A stretch of DNA of 39,762 nucleotides from Desulfatiglans sp. GTDB lineage: Bacteria > Desulfobacterota > DSM-4660 > Desulfatiglandales > HGW-15. Shown piece by piece: positions 7,881 through 15,338 of this stretch. The position numbers and the translations under genes are program-made. Within the stretch, counting starts at the first letter, position 1. The number at the start of each line of letters is the position of its first letter. The stretch is taken from positions 1-39,762 of the forward strand of contig JAAZBV010000029.1 in assembly GCA_012513605.1 (NCBI GenBank). Direction: 5' to 3'. The notes beneath the pieces are model-generated. The model was given only the letters and a program-made list of their open reading frames with translations, did no database searches and had not been told where the DNA came from.

Positions 7881-9419
7881 ATGATACCCATTAAGATTAA
7901 AAAAAATTCGGGTGAAGCCCTGTATGTTCAGATACGAAATACAATTGAAAAGGCCATTAAAAAGGGTGAATTAAAGGCCGGGGAACAGTTACCAGCAGTT
8001 ACCACCCTTGCAGGCAATATTGGAGTAACCCATTCCACAATACGAAGGGCGTTTAAGGATTTGTCTGCTCAGGGGCTTATCGGTTCACATGTGGGCAGGG
8101 GTACCTTTGTTCTGGACAGGAGTAAACAGGCATCAAAGGAAGAAACTCATGAAAAGGGGAAAAGCATTATCTCAGACCCAAGGGTGAATGGTGAATCCAC
8201 AATGGCAGCGCAAAGACTGCGTATGGGCGTAACCAGGAGCCTTGAGGCATTAATGGAGCTTGCAAAAAGGCCCGGCCTGACCCATTTTACATCGGGTATA
8301 CCTGATCCGGCGCTGATAGAAGAGGGAGCACTCGCCCGACTCACCAAAGAGGCTCTTAAGAAAGGGGAGGATGAATACTATATTTATGGTGAATCACCTC
8401 TGGGTTTAAAGGCACTGAGGGAGGAGCTTGCAAAAAGGTTTAATGCAGAAGGGATGGGTATAACCGCTGAAAACATACTTATTACAAATGGCTCACAGCA
8501 GGCTGCATCTATACTGGCACAGTCTGCCCTTGAAAACAGGCAAAGGATCATATGCGAAACACCATGCTGGCTTGGCATACCCAGGGTATTCGGAGCAATA
8601 GGGCACTGGGTGGAGACGGCTGCAAGAGACAGGGATGGCATCATAATAGAAAAGCTGGGACGCTTTAATGACGGGCCCCCTGCCCTGCTCTATTTATGCC
8701 CTGAGTTTCATCACCCTATGGGAACAGACTTAAGCAAAGAGAGGCAGACACAGCTTATTAACTGGGCAAAGGCCAATCATGCTGAGCTGCTTGCTGATGA
8801 GATATTCCATGACCTCAGGTTTGAAGGGCCTTTACGTAAAAGCATACTGGCTGAGGCAGGTAACAAAAACTGTTTTGTTATGGGCTCTTTATCAAAATCC
8901 TTTATGGTGGGCTTAAGGATTGGATGGCTCATAGGCGACGAAGAACGAATTAATAGTATATGCGCCCTTAAAAGGGCCATGGACCTTGGTTCACCGCCAC
9001 TTATGCAGGGCATAGCCTTATCTCTTTTAAAATCAGGTGAATATGATGCGCACCTTAAAAAGGCCAGGGAACACTACAAGGTAAGACGTGACACTGTGAT
9101 TGAATCCTTGAAAAAGAACATGCCTGAAGGTGTTACCTGGACAAAGCCCAATGGCGGCTATCATATGTGGGTGGAGCTTCCCAGGGGTTATTCAAGTATT
9201 GCCCTTTTTCTTAATGCAATAGAAAAAGGTGTATCATTTTCACCCGGCCCCATGCAGGACATTGATCACAGGTTTATTAATGCCTTCAGGTTGTCATACA
9301 GCGGCGTCACGCCTGAGCAGATCAAAACAGGGATAAAGGCCCTTGGAGAGGCCGTATTAGAATTGTTAAAAGGCAGCCCCAGTGAACCTGGTTTAAGCGG
9401 TCTTGGGGATTTTATATAA
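7881..9419 (+). CDS. MocR-type regulator: GntR winged helix fused to aminotransferase fold
   Basis: A 512-residue protein. Residues 1-75 are a GntR winged helix (YVQIRNTIEKAIKKGELKAG, then QLPAVTTLAGNIGVTHSTIRRAF). Residues ~115-500 are a fold-type I aminotransferase domain with TNGSQQA, the LADEIF strand, and the PLP lysine K339 in SLSKSF. The linker between them is about 35 residues. MocR proteins use the aminotransferase fold to sense PLP or a PLP adduct and act as regulators rather than enzymes. pdxJ follows 14 bases after its stop, so the sensed ligand is plausibly PLP and the target B6 synthesis; this is inference from context. An alternative is regulation of the lysA-like gene further downstream. 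Ribosome binding site AAGG. Confidence 0.9.
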   Translation: MIPIKIKKNSGEALYVQIRNTIEKAIKKGELKAGEQLPAVTTLAGNIGVTHSTIRRAFKDLSAQGLIGSHVGRGTFVLDRSKQASKEETHEKGKSIISDPRVNGESTMAAQRLRMGVTRSLEALMELAKRPGLTHFTSGIPDPALIEEGALARLTKEALKKGEDEYYIYGESPLGLKALREELAKRFNAEGMGITAENILITNGSQQAASILAQSALENRQRIICETPCWLGIPRVFGAIGHWVETAARDRDGIIIEKLGRFNDGPPALLYLCPEFHHPMGTDLSKERQTQLINWAKANHAELLADEIFHDLRFEGPLRKSILAEAGNKNCFVMGSLSKSFMVGLRIGWLIGDEERINSICALKRAMDLGSPPLMQGIALSLLKSGEYDAHLKKAREHYKVRRDTVIESLKKNMPEGVTWTKPNGGYHMWVELPRGYSSIALFLNAIEKGVSFSPGPMQDIDHRFINAFRLSYSGVTPEQIKTGIKALGEAVLELLKGSPSEPGLSGLGDFI

Positions 9420-9433
9420 ATTACGAGGTATAT

Positions 9434-10171
9434 ATGACAAATTTAAGTGTAAACCTGAATAAAATAGCGCTTATAAGAAATTCAAGGGGCAATGATTTTC
9501 CAAACGTAATAGAGTTTGCAAAAAAGTTTATTGAACTAGGCGTAAATGGTATTACAGTTCATCCCCGCCTGGATGAAAGACATATTAAAAGACGGGATGT
9601 TTTAGACCTTGCTGAATTACTTAAGGATTACCCTGATGTTGAATTGAATGTAGAGGGATACCCTTCAAGAGACTATATCCAATTAATCCAAGATATCAGA
9701 CCGGATCAATGCACCATAGTACCTGATTCGATAAATCAGCTTACCTCTGATCATGGGTGGGATATAAAAAAGGAAAAGGTGTTCATTAAAGAAACAATAG
9801 GGTTGATAAAAAAGGCGGGATGCAGGGCATCCATATTTGTTGATCCCGATATAAAGCAGATAAAACTGGTGCCAGAAACCGGCGCTGATCGGATTGAACT
9901 GTATACTGAATCATTTGCCGCATTATTCGGTTCTTCTTTATCTGATAAAGTATTTAATAAGTACAAGGCCTCTGCTGAAGCGGCACAGGAGATGGGTATA
10001 GGAGTTAATGCAGGGCATGACCTGAATTTGAAAAATCTGCCTAAATTCCTTGAAATTGATGGGATACTTGAGGTTTCAATAGGGCATGCACTAACAGTTG
10101 AATGCATTGAATTTGGTATGAAGGAAGTAGTCAAGAGGTATCTTGGTATATGCAGCAATAAGAATAGATAA
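9434..10171 (+). CDS. pdxJ: Pyridoxine 5'-phosphate synthase, Bacteroidota-like subtype
   Basis: A 245-residue cytoplasmic TIM barrel that condenses 1-deoxyxylulose 5-phosphate with 3-amino-2-oxopropyl phosphate to form pyridoxine 5'-phosphate. The catalytic positions match E. coli PdxJ: VHPRLDERHI carries the His and Arg of the E. coli H45/R47 region, NVEGYP carries the glutamate, VNAGHDL holds the C-terminal histidine, and IGHAL binds phosphate. The E. coli Asp11-His12 pair is Asn-Lys (SVNLNKIALIRN). I recall this variant, together with ITVHPRxDERHIxRxDVxDL, as typical of Bacteroidota PdxJ, which hints at horizontal transfer. It is co-transcribed with the MocR gene (14-bp gap). Confidence 0.92.
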   Translation: MTNLSVNLNKIALIRNSRGNDFPNVIEFAKKFIELGVNGITVHPRLDERHIKRRDVLDLAELLKDYPDVELNVEGYPSRDYIQLIQDIRPDQCTIVPDSINQLTSDHGWDIKKEKVFIKETIGLIKKAGCRASIFVDPDIKQIKLVPETGADRIELYTESFAALFGSSLSDKVFNKYKASAEAAQEMGIGVNAGHDLNLKNLPKFLEIDGILEVSIGHALTVECIEFGMKEVVKRYLGICSNKNR

Positions 10172-10198
10172 AAAAAGATGAACTATGGCGCGACAGGT

Positions 10199-10324
10199 GT
10201 TGGACGTTCATATTTTAGTTTTTAAACGTAGGGTCGGGGCTTATCCCCGACATGGTTTTGTATTATACATTTAGTAGAGACAAGGCATGCCTTGTCTACA
10301 TGGTGGTGTATAAAACACCACACT
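10199..10324. repeat. 126-bp repeat, copy 1 (two GTAG hairpins)
   Basis: This copy is closely matched by 10374-10499. It starts GTTGGACGTTCATATTTT and ends in TATAAAACACCAC. It contains a GTAG-led hairpin, GTCGGGG/CCCCGAC (10228-10251), and a GTAG...CTAC unit with the perfect palindrome AGACAAGGCATGCCTTGTCT (10278-10297). Confidence 0.9.
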
Positions 10325-10373
10325 ACATTTGCTTTTTGATTTTTCATTGGAACTTGAAAGTTGGACGTTCGAT

Positions 10374-10499
10374 GTTGGACGTTCATATTTTTATTTTCAA
10401 ACGTAGGGTCGGGGTTTATTCCTGACCTGGTTTTGTATTATACATTTTGTAGAGACAAGGCATGCCTTGTCTACATGGTTGCGTATAAAACACCACCCA
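10374..10499. repeat. 126-bp repeat, copy 2
   Basis: A second direct copy, offset by 175 bp. The AGACAAGGCATGCCTTGTCT palindrome (10453-10472) is identical to that of copy 1. The first hairpin is degraded (GTCGGGG against TTCCTGAC). Confidence 0.9.
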
Positions 10500-10529
10500 A
10501 CATTTTAATTTCGTGGTATTTCCACGATT

Positions 10530-10587
10530 GTAGGGGCACGCCGCAGCGTGCCCTTTTGGGTTTGGGCACGGTGCGCCGTGCCCCTAC
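10530..10587. repeat. Inverted pair of GTAG/CTAC REP hairpins
   Basis: GTAG (10530-10533) leads hairpin GGGCACG/CGTGCCC (10534-10540 with 10547-10553). After a 10-base linker, GGGCACG/CGTGCCC recurs (10564-10570 with 10577-10583) and ends in CTAC (10584-10587). The head-to-head layout is that of a BIME made of two REP units. Confidence 0.8.
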
Positions 10588-10634
10588 GGTTGGTGAACAG
10601 GTCAATTCTGGTAATTTGAAAGGCAAAATAATAA

Positions 10635-11900
10635 ATGAAAAAAAGAACACTCCCCTTCACAAAAGATAATTTGGAAAGAATATCCGAGAGATTCCCTACG
10701 CCGTTTCACATATATGATGAAATGGCGATAAGGGCGAATGCAAGGGAATTACTCAAGGCTTTTTCCTGGAACCCTGGCTTTAAAGAGTATTTTGCCGTTA
10801 AGGCAACTCCAAATCCCTTTATATTAAAAATACTTAAAAGCGAAGGTTTCGGGACCGATTGCAGCTCTTTACCTGAACTGCTCCTCTCTGAAAAGGCAGG
10901 GATTGCAGGAGACGAAATCATGTTCTCCTCCAACGATACTCCTGCTTGTGAATTTAAAAAGGCCAGGGAACTAGGTGCCATTATCAACCTGGATGATATA
11001 AGCCATATTCCATTTCTGGAAAAAACATGTGGTATCCCTGATGTTATATCTGTGAGGTACAACCCCGGAAAGCTTAGGGAAGGAAGCTTTATTATGGGCA
11101 ACCCTGAATCAGCAAAGTACGGGTTTACCAGAGAACAGGTTTTTACAGGTTTATCTCAACTGCGCCAGAAAGGGGCAACAAGGTTTGGTATCCATACATT
11201 TATAGCATCCAATGAGCTTAACCCTGACTACTTTGTTGATACGGCCAATATGCTCTTTGACCTTGCAATAGAAATAATGGATAAGCTTAATATTCGTCTT
11301 GAGTTTGTAAATATAAGCGGCGGTATCGGTATCCCGTATAAACCTGATGATAAAAAAGTAGATTTAGTGTATGTAGGTGATCAAATCCATAAAAGATATG
11401 ATGAGAAGATAAAGGGTACAGTTCTTCACCCGCTTTCGCTCTTCATGGAGTGTGGCAGAGCCATAACAGGGCCATACGGATATCTTGTATCAAGAGTGCT
11501 GCATAAAAAGGAGATATACAAAACCCACATAGGGCTGGATGCATGCATGGCAAACCTTATGAGTCCGGGGATGTATGGGGCATATCATCATATAACCATT
11601 CCGGGTAAAGAGGAGATGGTGCATAATCATATCTATGATGTTACAGGCTCTTTGTGTGAACCAATAGACAGGTTTGCCATAGACCGGCAACTGCCGGGAA
11701 TTGAAATAGGAGATCTTATTGTGATACACGACACAGGCGCCCATGGCCATTCAATGGGTTTCAACTACAATGGCAAGCTTCGTTCTGCTGAACTCTTACT
11801 TCGTGAGGATGGCAAGGTCATTGAGATAAGAAGGGCTGAGACAGTTGATGACTATTTTGCAACACTTGATTTTAAGAAACTTGAAGGGTTTAGGATATAA
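10635..11900 (+). CDS. lysA: Diaminopimelate decarboxylase-type PLP enzyme
   Basis: A 421-residue fold-type III PLP decarboxylase. The PLP lysine is in EYFAVKATPNP, the barrel has GIHTFIASNELN and NISGGIGIPY, and the phosphate site is MECGRAITGPYGYLV. The C-terminal catalytic cysteine segment is TGSLCEPIDRFA. LysA converts meso-diaminopimelate to lysine in the cytoplasm. The GIHTFIAS and SGGIGIPY forms are those of the LysA branch common in anaerobes, where classical LysA has GLHCHIGS. It lies 463 bp after pdxJ across REP repeats, so it may have its own promoter. A related decarboxylase acting on another amino acid is the main alternative. Confidence 0.85.
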   Translation: MKKRTLPFTKDNLERISERFPTPFHIYDEMAIRANARELLKAFSWNPGFKEYFAVKATPNPFILKILKSEGFGTDCSSLPELLLSEKAGIAGDEIMFSSNDTPACEFKKARELGAIINLDDISHIPFLEKTCGIPDVISVRYNPGKLREGSFIMGNPESAKYGFTREQVFTGLSQLRQKGATRFGIHTFIASNELNPDYFVDTANMLFDLAIEIMDKLNIRLEFVNISGGIGIPYKPDDKKVDLVYVGDQIHKRYDEKIKGTVLHPLSLFMECGRAITGPYGYLVSRVLHKKEIYKTHIGLDACMANLMSPGMYGAYHHITIPGKEEMVHNHIYDVTGSLCEPIDRFAIDRQLPGIEIGDLIVIHDTGAHGHSMGFNYNGKLRSAELLLREDGKVIEIRRAETVDDYFATLDFKKLEGFRI

Positions 11901-11949
11901 ACAGACAATTACTATCCGGCGCGCACACTTTTAGTCTCACACTAAGGCA

Positions 11950-11982
11950 TCCGCCGTCGTTAAAACTATGGCGGGACAGACG
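11950..11982. repeat. 33-bp hairpin insert inside a GxxExxY leader
   Basis: CCGCC...GGCGG hairpin of the form TCCGCCGTCG-N-ACTATGGCGGGACAG, flanked on both sides by AAGGCA (11944-11949 and 11983-11988). Related pieces occur at 10182-10196 (ACTATGGCGCGACAG) and 20948-20958 (ATCCGCTGTCG). Confidence 0.55.
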
Positions 11983-11998
11983 AAGGCACAAAGAAAAC

Positions 11999-12059
11999 AT
12001 GAATAAACTAAATATACAAAAATTAGCCGACATAGTAGTAGGCTACATAAGAACTTTGG
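11999..12059 (+). pseudogene. GxxExxY-family gene remnant 1
   Basis: The first residues MNKLNIQKLADIVVG match the usual N-terminus of GxxExxY proteins (xxLDIQKLADxVIGCAIxVHKxLGPGLLES). An internal deletion follows, and CATAAGAACTTTGG (HKNFG) continues in a shifted frame. The leader CTCACAC...AAGGCACAAAGAAAA before the ATG also precedes remnant 2. The remainder of the gene is absent. Confidence 0.5.
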
Positions 12060-12099
12060 ATTTTCGAATATTCACCAACACTTTTAGAGGAAATTAACC

Positions 12100-12573
12100 A
12101 TGCGTAAAATAATTTTTCTTTTTTTTATTATTCTTTCTTTACCCAACACTCTCTGGGCTGCTGATCCCATTATTGGTACCTGGAAGCTAAATATTGCGAA
12201 ATCAGTCCTTCCGGCTGATCAAAAAAATATAAAAGAGGATATTAATATCTATCGTGACATAGAAGGGGATTTAATGGAACTTGCCATATCAACTGTTTTT
12301 GAGGATGGTTCTACTGATTCCGGCAAATGGACATGGCCGAGAGAAGGTGGAGTTGCTAAATGTCTTTCAAAAACTCTCCCTGCAGGATTGCTCTATGTCG
12401 AAGGTTATGTTGAGCCTGGACACTGGTTTGCGGTTATTACGCAAAATGGTAATCAGGTCGGGCTATACCATAAAATAATCAGCAAGGATGGAAAAACGAT
12501 GACACAGACATTTAAAGGTGTCGATGAACAGGGAAAATCCCTGAACATAATGAAAATCATGGAAAAGCAGTAG
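12100..12573 (+). CDS. Exported lipocalin-like hypothetical protein
   Basis: A 157-residue protein with a Sec signal peptide (cleavage after TLWA) followed by DPIIGTWKLNIAKS. This is the GTWxLNxxKS opening seen in lipocalin-like beta-barrel proteins of bacteria. The rest is beta-rich (GKWTWPREGG, GHWFAVITQNGNQVG, DGKTMTQTFKG), ending GKSLNIMKIMEKQ. The ribosome binding site is GAGGAA. It is probably periplasmic with an unknown ligand. The next gene follows after 21 bp and may be co-transcribed. Confidence 0.7.
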   Translation: MRKIIFLFFIILSLPNTLWAADPIIGTWKLNIAKSVLPADQKNIKEDINIYRDIEGDLMELAISTVFEDGSTDSGKWTWPREGGVAKCLSKTLPAGLLYVEGYVEPGHWFAVITQNGNQVGLYHKIISKDGKTMTQTFKGVDEQGKSLNIMKIMEKQ

Positions 12574-12594
12574 ATTCGATATGAGGTTATACAA

Positions 12595-13017
12595 ATGAAT
12601 AGATTTTTATTATCCGGAGGCACATTCAGTATTTTAGTTGCATTACTGCATGTTGCCATTATTTTAGGTGGCCCTGACTGGTATCGGTTCTGGGGTGCAG
12701 GTGAACAGATGGCAAAATTAGAGGAAAATGGTTCCCTGCTCCCGGACATAGTTACCTTTTTTCTTGTTGTTATATTCCTCATATGGGGATTATATGCCTA
12801 TTCAGGCGCAGGGTTAGTCAAAAGGTTACCGCTATTAAAAACCGGCCTAGTGGTGATATCATCAATATATACCATTCGTGGCCTTTTACTGGTTACTTTT
12901 ATATTCAGACCGGAACAATTGACCAGCTTTATATTATGGACTTCAATAGTAAGTCTTATTGCTGGATTAATACATTTTATTGGTACAAAACAGGTATGGG
13001 CTGAAATACCAAAATGA
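12595..13017 (+). CDS. Four-helix inner-membrane protein of unknown function
   Basis: A 140-residue protein with four predicted membrane helices at about residues 7-27, 48-70, 78-100 and 108-128. A conserved-looking GGPDWYRFWGAGE lies between helices 1 and 2. I recognise no named family; the layout resembles small DoxX-sized membrane proteins, but the signature is not there. It follows the lipocalin-like gene by 21 bp with GAGG upstream of the ATG. Confidence 0.65.
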   Translation: MNRFLLSGGTFSILVALLHVAIILGGPDWYRFWGAGEQMAKLEENGSLLPDIVTFFLVVIFLIWGLYAYSGAGLVKRLPLLKTGLVVISSIYTIRGLLLVTFIFRPEQLTSFILWTSIVSLIAGLIHFIGTKQVWAEIPK

Positions 13018-13030
13018 CATTATTTTTCAT

Positions 13031-13185
13031 CTCACACAAAGGCACTAAGGCACAAAGAAAATATGATTGAAAATGATATTGATAAATTATTAGTTAACAC
13101 AACAATAGATTTACACAAAGAATATAGACATGATTTTTTAAGACTATGTAATCTCCGTGGCTTTGTGTCTCTGTGTGAAATTTGA
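13031..13185 (+). pseudogene. GxxExxY-family gene remnant 2 with imperfect terminal inverted repeats
   Basis: A 40-codon ORF (13063-13185) begins MIENDIDKLLVNTTIDLHKE, matching the GxxExxY opening (MIENxxxKxIVDxAxxIHKxLG). It then jumps to tail-like residues, so most of the gene is deleted. The left flank reads CTCACACAAAGGCACTAAGG and the right flank reads GGCTTTGTGTCTCTGTGTGA; these are imperfect inverted copies. Non-coding MITE-like decay is the other reading. Confidence 0.5.
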
Positions 13186-13204
13186 AGAAAGGTTCTAATG
13201 AAAT

Positions 13205-13648
13205 ATGAATATTCGTGAAGCAAAAATTGAAGATGTGCCAATGATAGCAAAACTGAGCGGGGAGCTTGGCTACTCAAGTGATAAGAAAATTGTCCTTCAG
13301 CGTTTCATGAAAATAAAATCAGACATAAACCATGCTATTTTCGTGGCTGAATGCGATTCATATAAAATTGTGGGTTGGATCCATATAATGCCTCGTATTT
13401 TATTGCTTATACGACCTCTTGCTGAAATTGGAGGATTGATCGTTTCAGAAAAATACAGGCGAAAAGGTTTGGGGCAGCGTCTTGTAGAATATGCGGAAGC
13501 CTGGGCTCAAAATAATAACTATGAAGGGATAATTGTCCGGTCTGATACCAAACGAATAGAATCACACCATTTTTATCCTCAGATTGGATATAATCTTCTT
13601 AAAGACCAAAAGGTATATATTCGGTTTTTTAATTGCGTTACTCCGTGA
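13205..13648 (+). CDS. GNAT-family N-acetyltransferase
   Basis: A 147-residue protein with the GNAT fold. The N-terminus is NIREAKIEDVPMIAKLSGELGY; strand 4 is AEIGGLIVSEKYRRKGLGQRL, where the RRKGLG loop binds the acetyl-CoA pyrophosphate. The C-terminal part reads SHHFYPQIGYN. It is cytoplasmic and the acyl acceptor is unknown. The last codons and the stop fall within a CTCCGTG repeat array (13641-13665), so the C-terminus may have been altered by repeat insertion. The ATG has only a weak AAAGG upstream. Confidence 0.85.
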   Translation: MNIREAKIEDVPMIAKLSGELGYSSDKKIVLQRFMKIKSDINHAIFVAECDSYKIVGWIHIMPRILLLIRPLAEIGGLIVSEKYRRKGLGQRLVEYAEAWAQNNNYEGIIVRSDTKRIESHHFYPQIGYNLLKDQKVYIRFFNCVTP

Positions 13649-13665
13649 CCTCCGTGTTCTCCGTG
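13641..13665. repeat. 9-bp period CTCCGTG array
   Basis: CTCCGTG occurs exactly at 13641, 13650 and 13659. The array overlaps the stop codon of the GNAT gene (13646-13648). Confidence 0.8.
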
Positions 13666-13735
13666 GTAGGTATAACGTTTTATATCATATGTCACTGATT
13701 AAATTGTGGTGCAAATAAATATAAAGGAGCATGCT

Positions 13736-14101
13736 ATGTCTGATTTGACCATTAAAAAGATAGAACAGAGTATAGAAGATCGTAAGAGTTTACATCTGGA
13801 ATTCCTTAAGAATGTAAAAACATACAAGCCATTTCTTGAGTTGGAAGAAAAGGCATTTAAGGATGGAGCCTTGAGTAAAAAGACAAAAGAACTGATGGCA
13901 TTATCTATATCTATAGTAACTAAATGCGAACCATGCATGGAATGGCATCTTGACCAGGCTTTAATGGTGGGGGCTTCAGATGAAGAAGTTTACGAAACCA
14001 TAGATGTGGCGATTGAGATGGGTGGAGGGCCAGCAGGGGCATATGCACGTTTTGTCCTTAAAGCATTGGAATACTTCAGAGAGAAAAGAAATGGAAAATG
14101 A
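13736..14101 (+). CDS. AhpD-like carboxymuconolactone decarboxylase-family protein
   Basis: A 121-residue helical protein with the CMD signature LSISIVTKCEPCMEWHLDQAL. The redox pair C64/C67 and H71 form the CxxCxxxH site of the AhpD group. AhpD-like proteins act in peroxide reduction or on small carbonyl substrates in the cytoplasm. The start at 13736 is chosen because AAAGGAGC stands just before it; an upstream in-frame start adds ten residues without a site. It overlaps the next gene by 11 bp, so the two are translationally coupled. Confidence 0.88.
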   Translation: MSDLTIKKIEQSIEDRKSLHLEFLKNVKTYKPFLELEEKAFKDGALSKKTKELMALSISIVTKCEPCMEWHLDQALMVGASDEEVYETIDVAIEMGGGPAGAYARFVLKALEYFREKRNGK

Positions 14102-14738
14102 AATAGTATTATATGGACATAATACATTAAGGACATTAAGGGTTCACTGGATACTGAATGAGTTATCTATTCCATATCAGTCTGTTAAAGTTTTACCGGA
14201 TAGCGAATATAGCAAAAGCGATGAATATAAGAAAATCAACCTTACCGGAAAAATACTTTCATTAAAAATTGATGGTATTTATCTATTTGAAAGCGCTGCT
14301 ATCTGCCTTTACCTTACAGAACGCTTTGGTGATAAAAATACTATTCCTGTTTTAGGAACTATTGAGAGGGCCAGGTTATACCAATGGTGTTTCTTCGTTA
14401 TGACAGAGCTGGATGCCCATACACTGTATATACTCAGTAAACATGGCGGGGCATTAAAAGAAAGATACGGCGCATCAGAGGTTGCGGTCAAGACAGCCCG
14501 GGAGGGGTTTGAAACACAAATCACTAAAGTCGAAAATGAGCTTAAGGATGGCAGAGAATTTTTACTGGGAGATACTTTTAGTGTAGCGGACATTCTCCTT
14601 GGAACATGTATTGAGTCGGCTACCAGGTTAAAATCATATGTCGCAATAAATACTCCATCTATTTGTATAAAATATTGGGAAAGACTGAAATATCGTGAAG
14701 CTTTTATAAAGGCGTTTAATTTAAATACCCGGAAATAA
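14091..14738 (+). CDS. Glutathione S-transferase family protein
   Basis: A 215-residue protein with a thioredoxin-like N-terminal domain (IVLYGHNTLRTLRVHWILNELSIPYQ, and the ESAAICLYLTERF glutathione-site motif) and an all-helical C-terminal domain with the GDTFSVADILLG motif (N-capping box). The start at 14091 lies inside the AhpD-like gene. The pairing suggests a shared detoxification role, such as peroxides or electrophiles. No catalytic Ser or Cys is obvious at the N-terminal position, so the activity is uncertain. Confidence 0.85.
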   Translation: MENEIVLYGHNTLRTLRVHWILNELSIPYQSVKVLPDSEYSKSDEYKKINLTGKILSLKIDGIYLFESAAICLYLTERFGDKNTIPVLGTIERARLYQWCFFVMTELDAHTLYILSKHGGALKERYGASEVAVKTAREGFETQITKVENELKDGREFLLGDTFSVADILLGTCIESATRLKSYVAINTPSICIKYWERLKYREAFIKAFNLNTRK

Positions 14739-14768
14739 TCGGTTAGTAACAGTTTTATAAGGAAAGAT

Positions 14769-15233
14769 ATGATGGTTATGGATGAAATTATCTAAGTATT
14801 AATACAAAATCAATAAAAAGCACTCGATTGTGGAAATCCTCCATTTGCAGCGGTAATTGAATGTGATGGAAAAATTCTTGCGTCTGCTGCAAATGACTCA
14901 CGATCAACTGGAAATCCATTACGTCATGCAGAGATGCTGGTAATAGAGAGTGTAATTAAGAAATATGGTCCAGCATCCCTTCTGAACTCGCATCTCTATG
15001 CTTCCAATGAGCCCTGTCCAATGTGTGTTGGGGCCTGTATTTGGTCAGGTGTTCATAATGTTACCTACTTTCTCTCACAGGAGCAGGTTACTGAGATACG
15101 GGGATGGGGTAGATTTATCCAGGCAAAGGCGATAGCCTTGGCAGATGACTCAGGAATATGTATTAATGGTCCAAATATGAATGAAGATATGTTAAGGATG
15201 CATGAAATATTTTGGAGAACAGATAACAATTGA
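14769..15233 (+). pseudogene. Nucleoside/guanine-type deaminase, broken by two TAA codons
   Basis: In one frame the DNA reads MMVMDEII, TAA (14793-14795), VLIQNQ, TAA (14814-14816), then KALDCGNPPFAAVIECDGKI and a complete deaminase core. The zinc site is intact: PLRHAEML (HAE) and NEPCPMCVGAC (PCxxC). This is the CDA-fold family of guanine and tRNA-adenosine deaminases. The first stretch has a good ribosome binding site (AAGGA). No ATG, GTG or TTG lies in frame between the second stop and the HAE motif. A product from 14934 would lack the catalytic glutamate. I infer a recent pseudogene. Confidence 0.75.
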
Positions 15234-15338
15234 CAGCAAAAACATTCAATCCATTTGTTACGATAAGGTTAACGAAGAACCGACCGTTCGCAGGTTCAGG
15301 ATTACATATTACAGAGATTTGAGAAAGAAGATGTAATA

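Noticed and set aside
10199-10587. A CRISPR array, because of repeated palindromes at regular distance
   Set aside because: Only two long copies are present, they are 126 bp each, there are no uniform short spacers, and no cas genes are in the window.
10361-10669. A 102-codon ORF overlapping the start of lysA
   Set aside because: It runs through REP palindromes and the second 126-bp repeat, has no ribosome binding site, and its product is only translated repeat.
13031-13185. A functional MITE rather than a gene remnant
   Set aside because: The inverted ends are imperfect and the inside retains a GxxExxY-like N-terminus; no target duplication was seen. Kept as a remnant at modest confidence.
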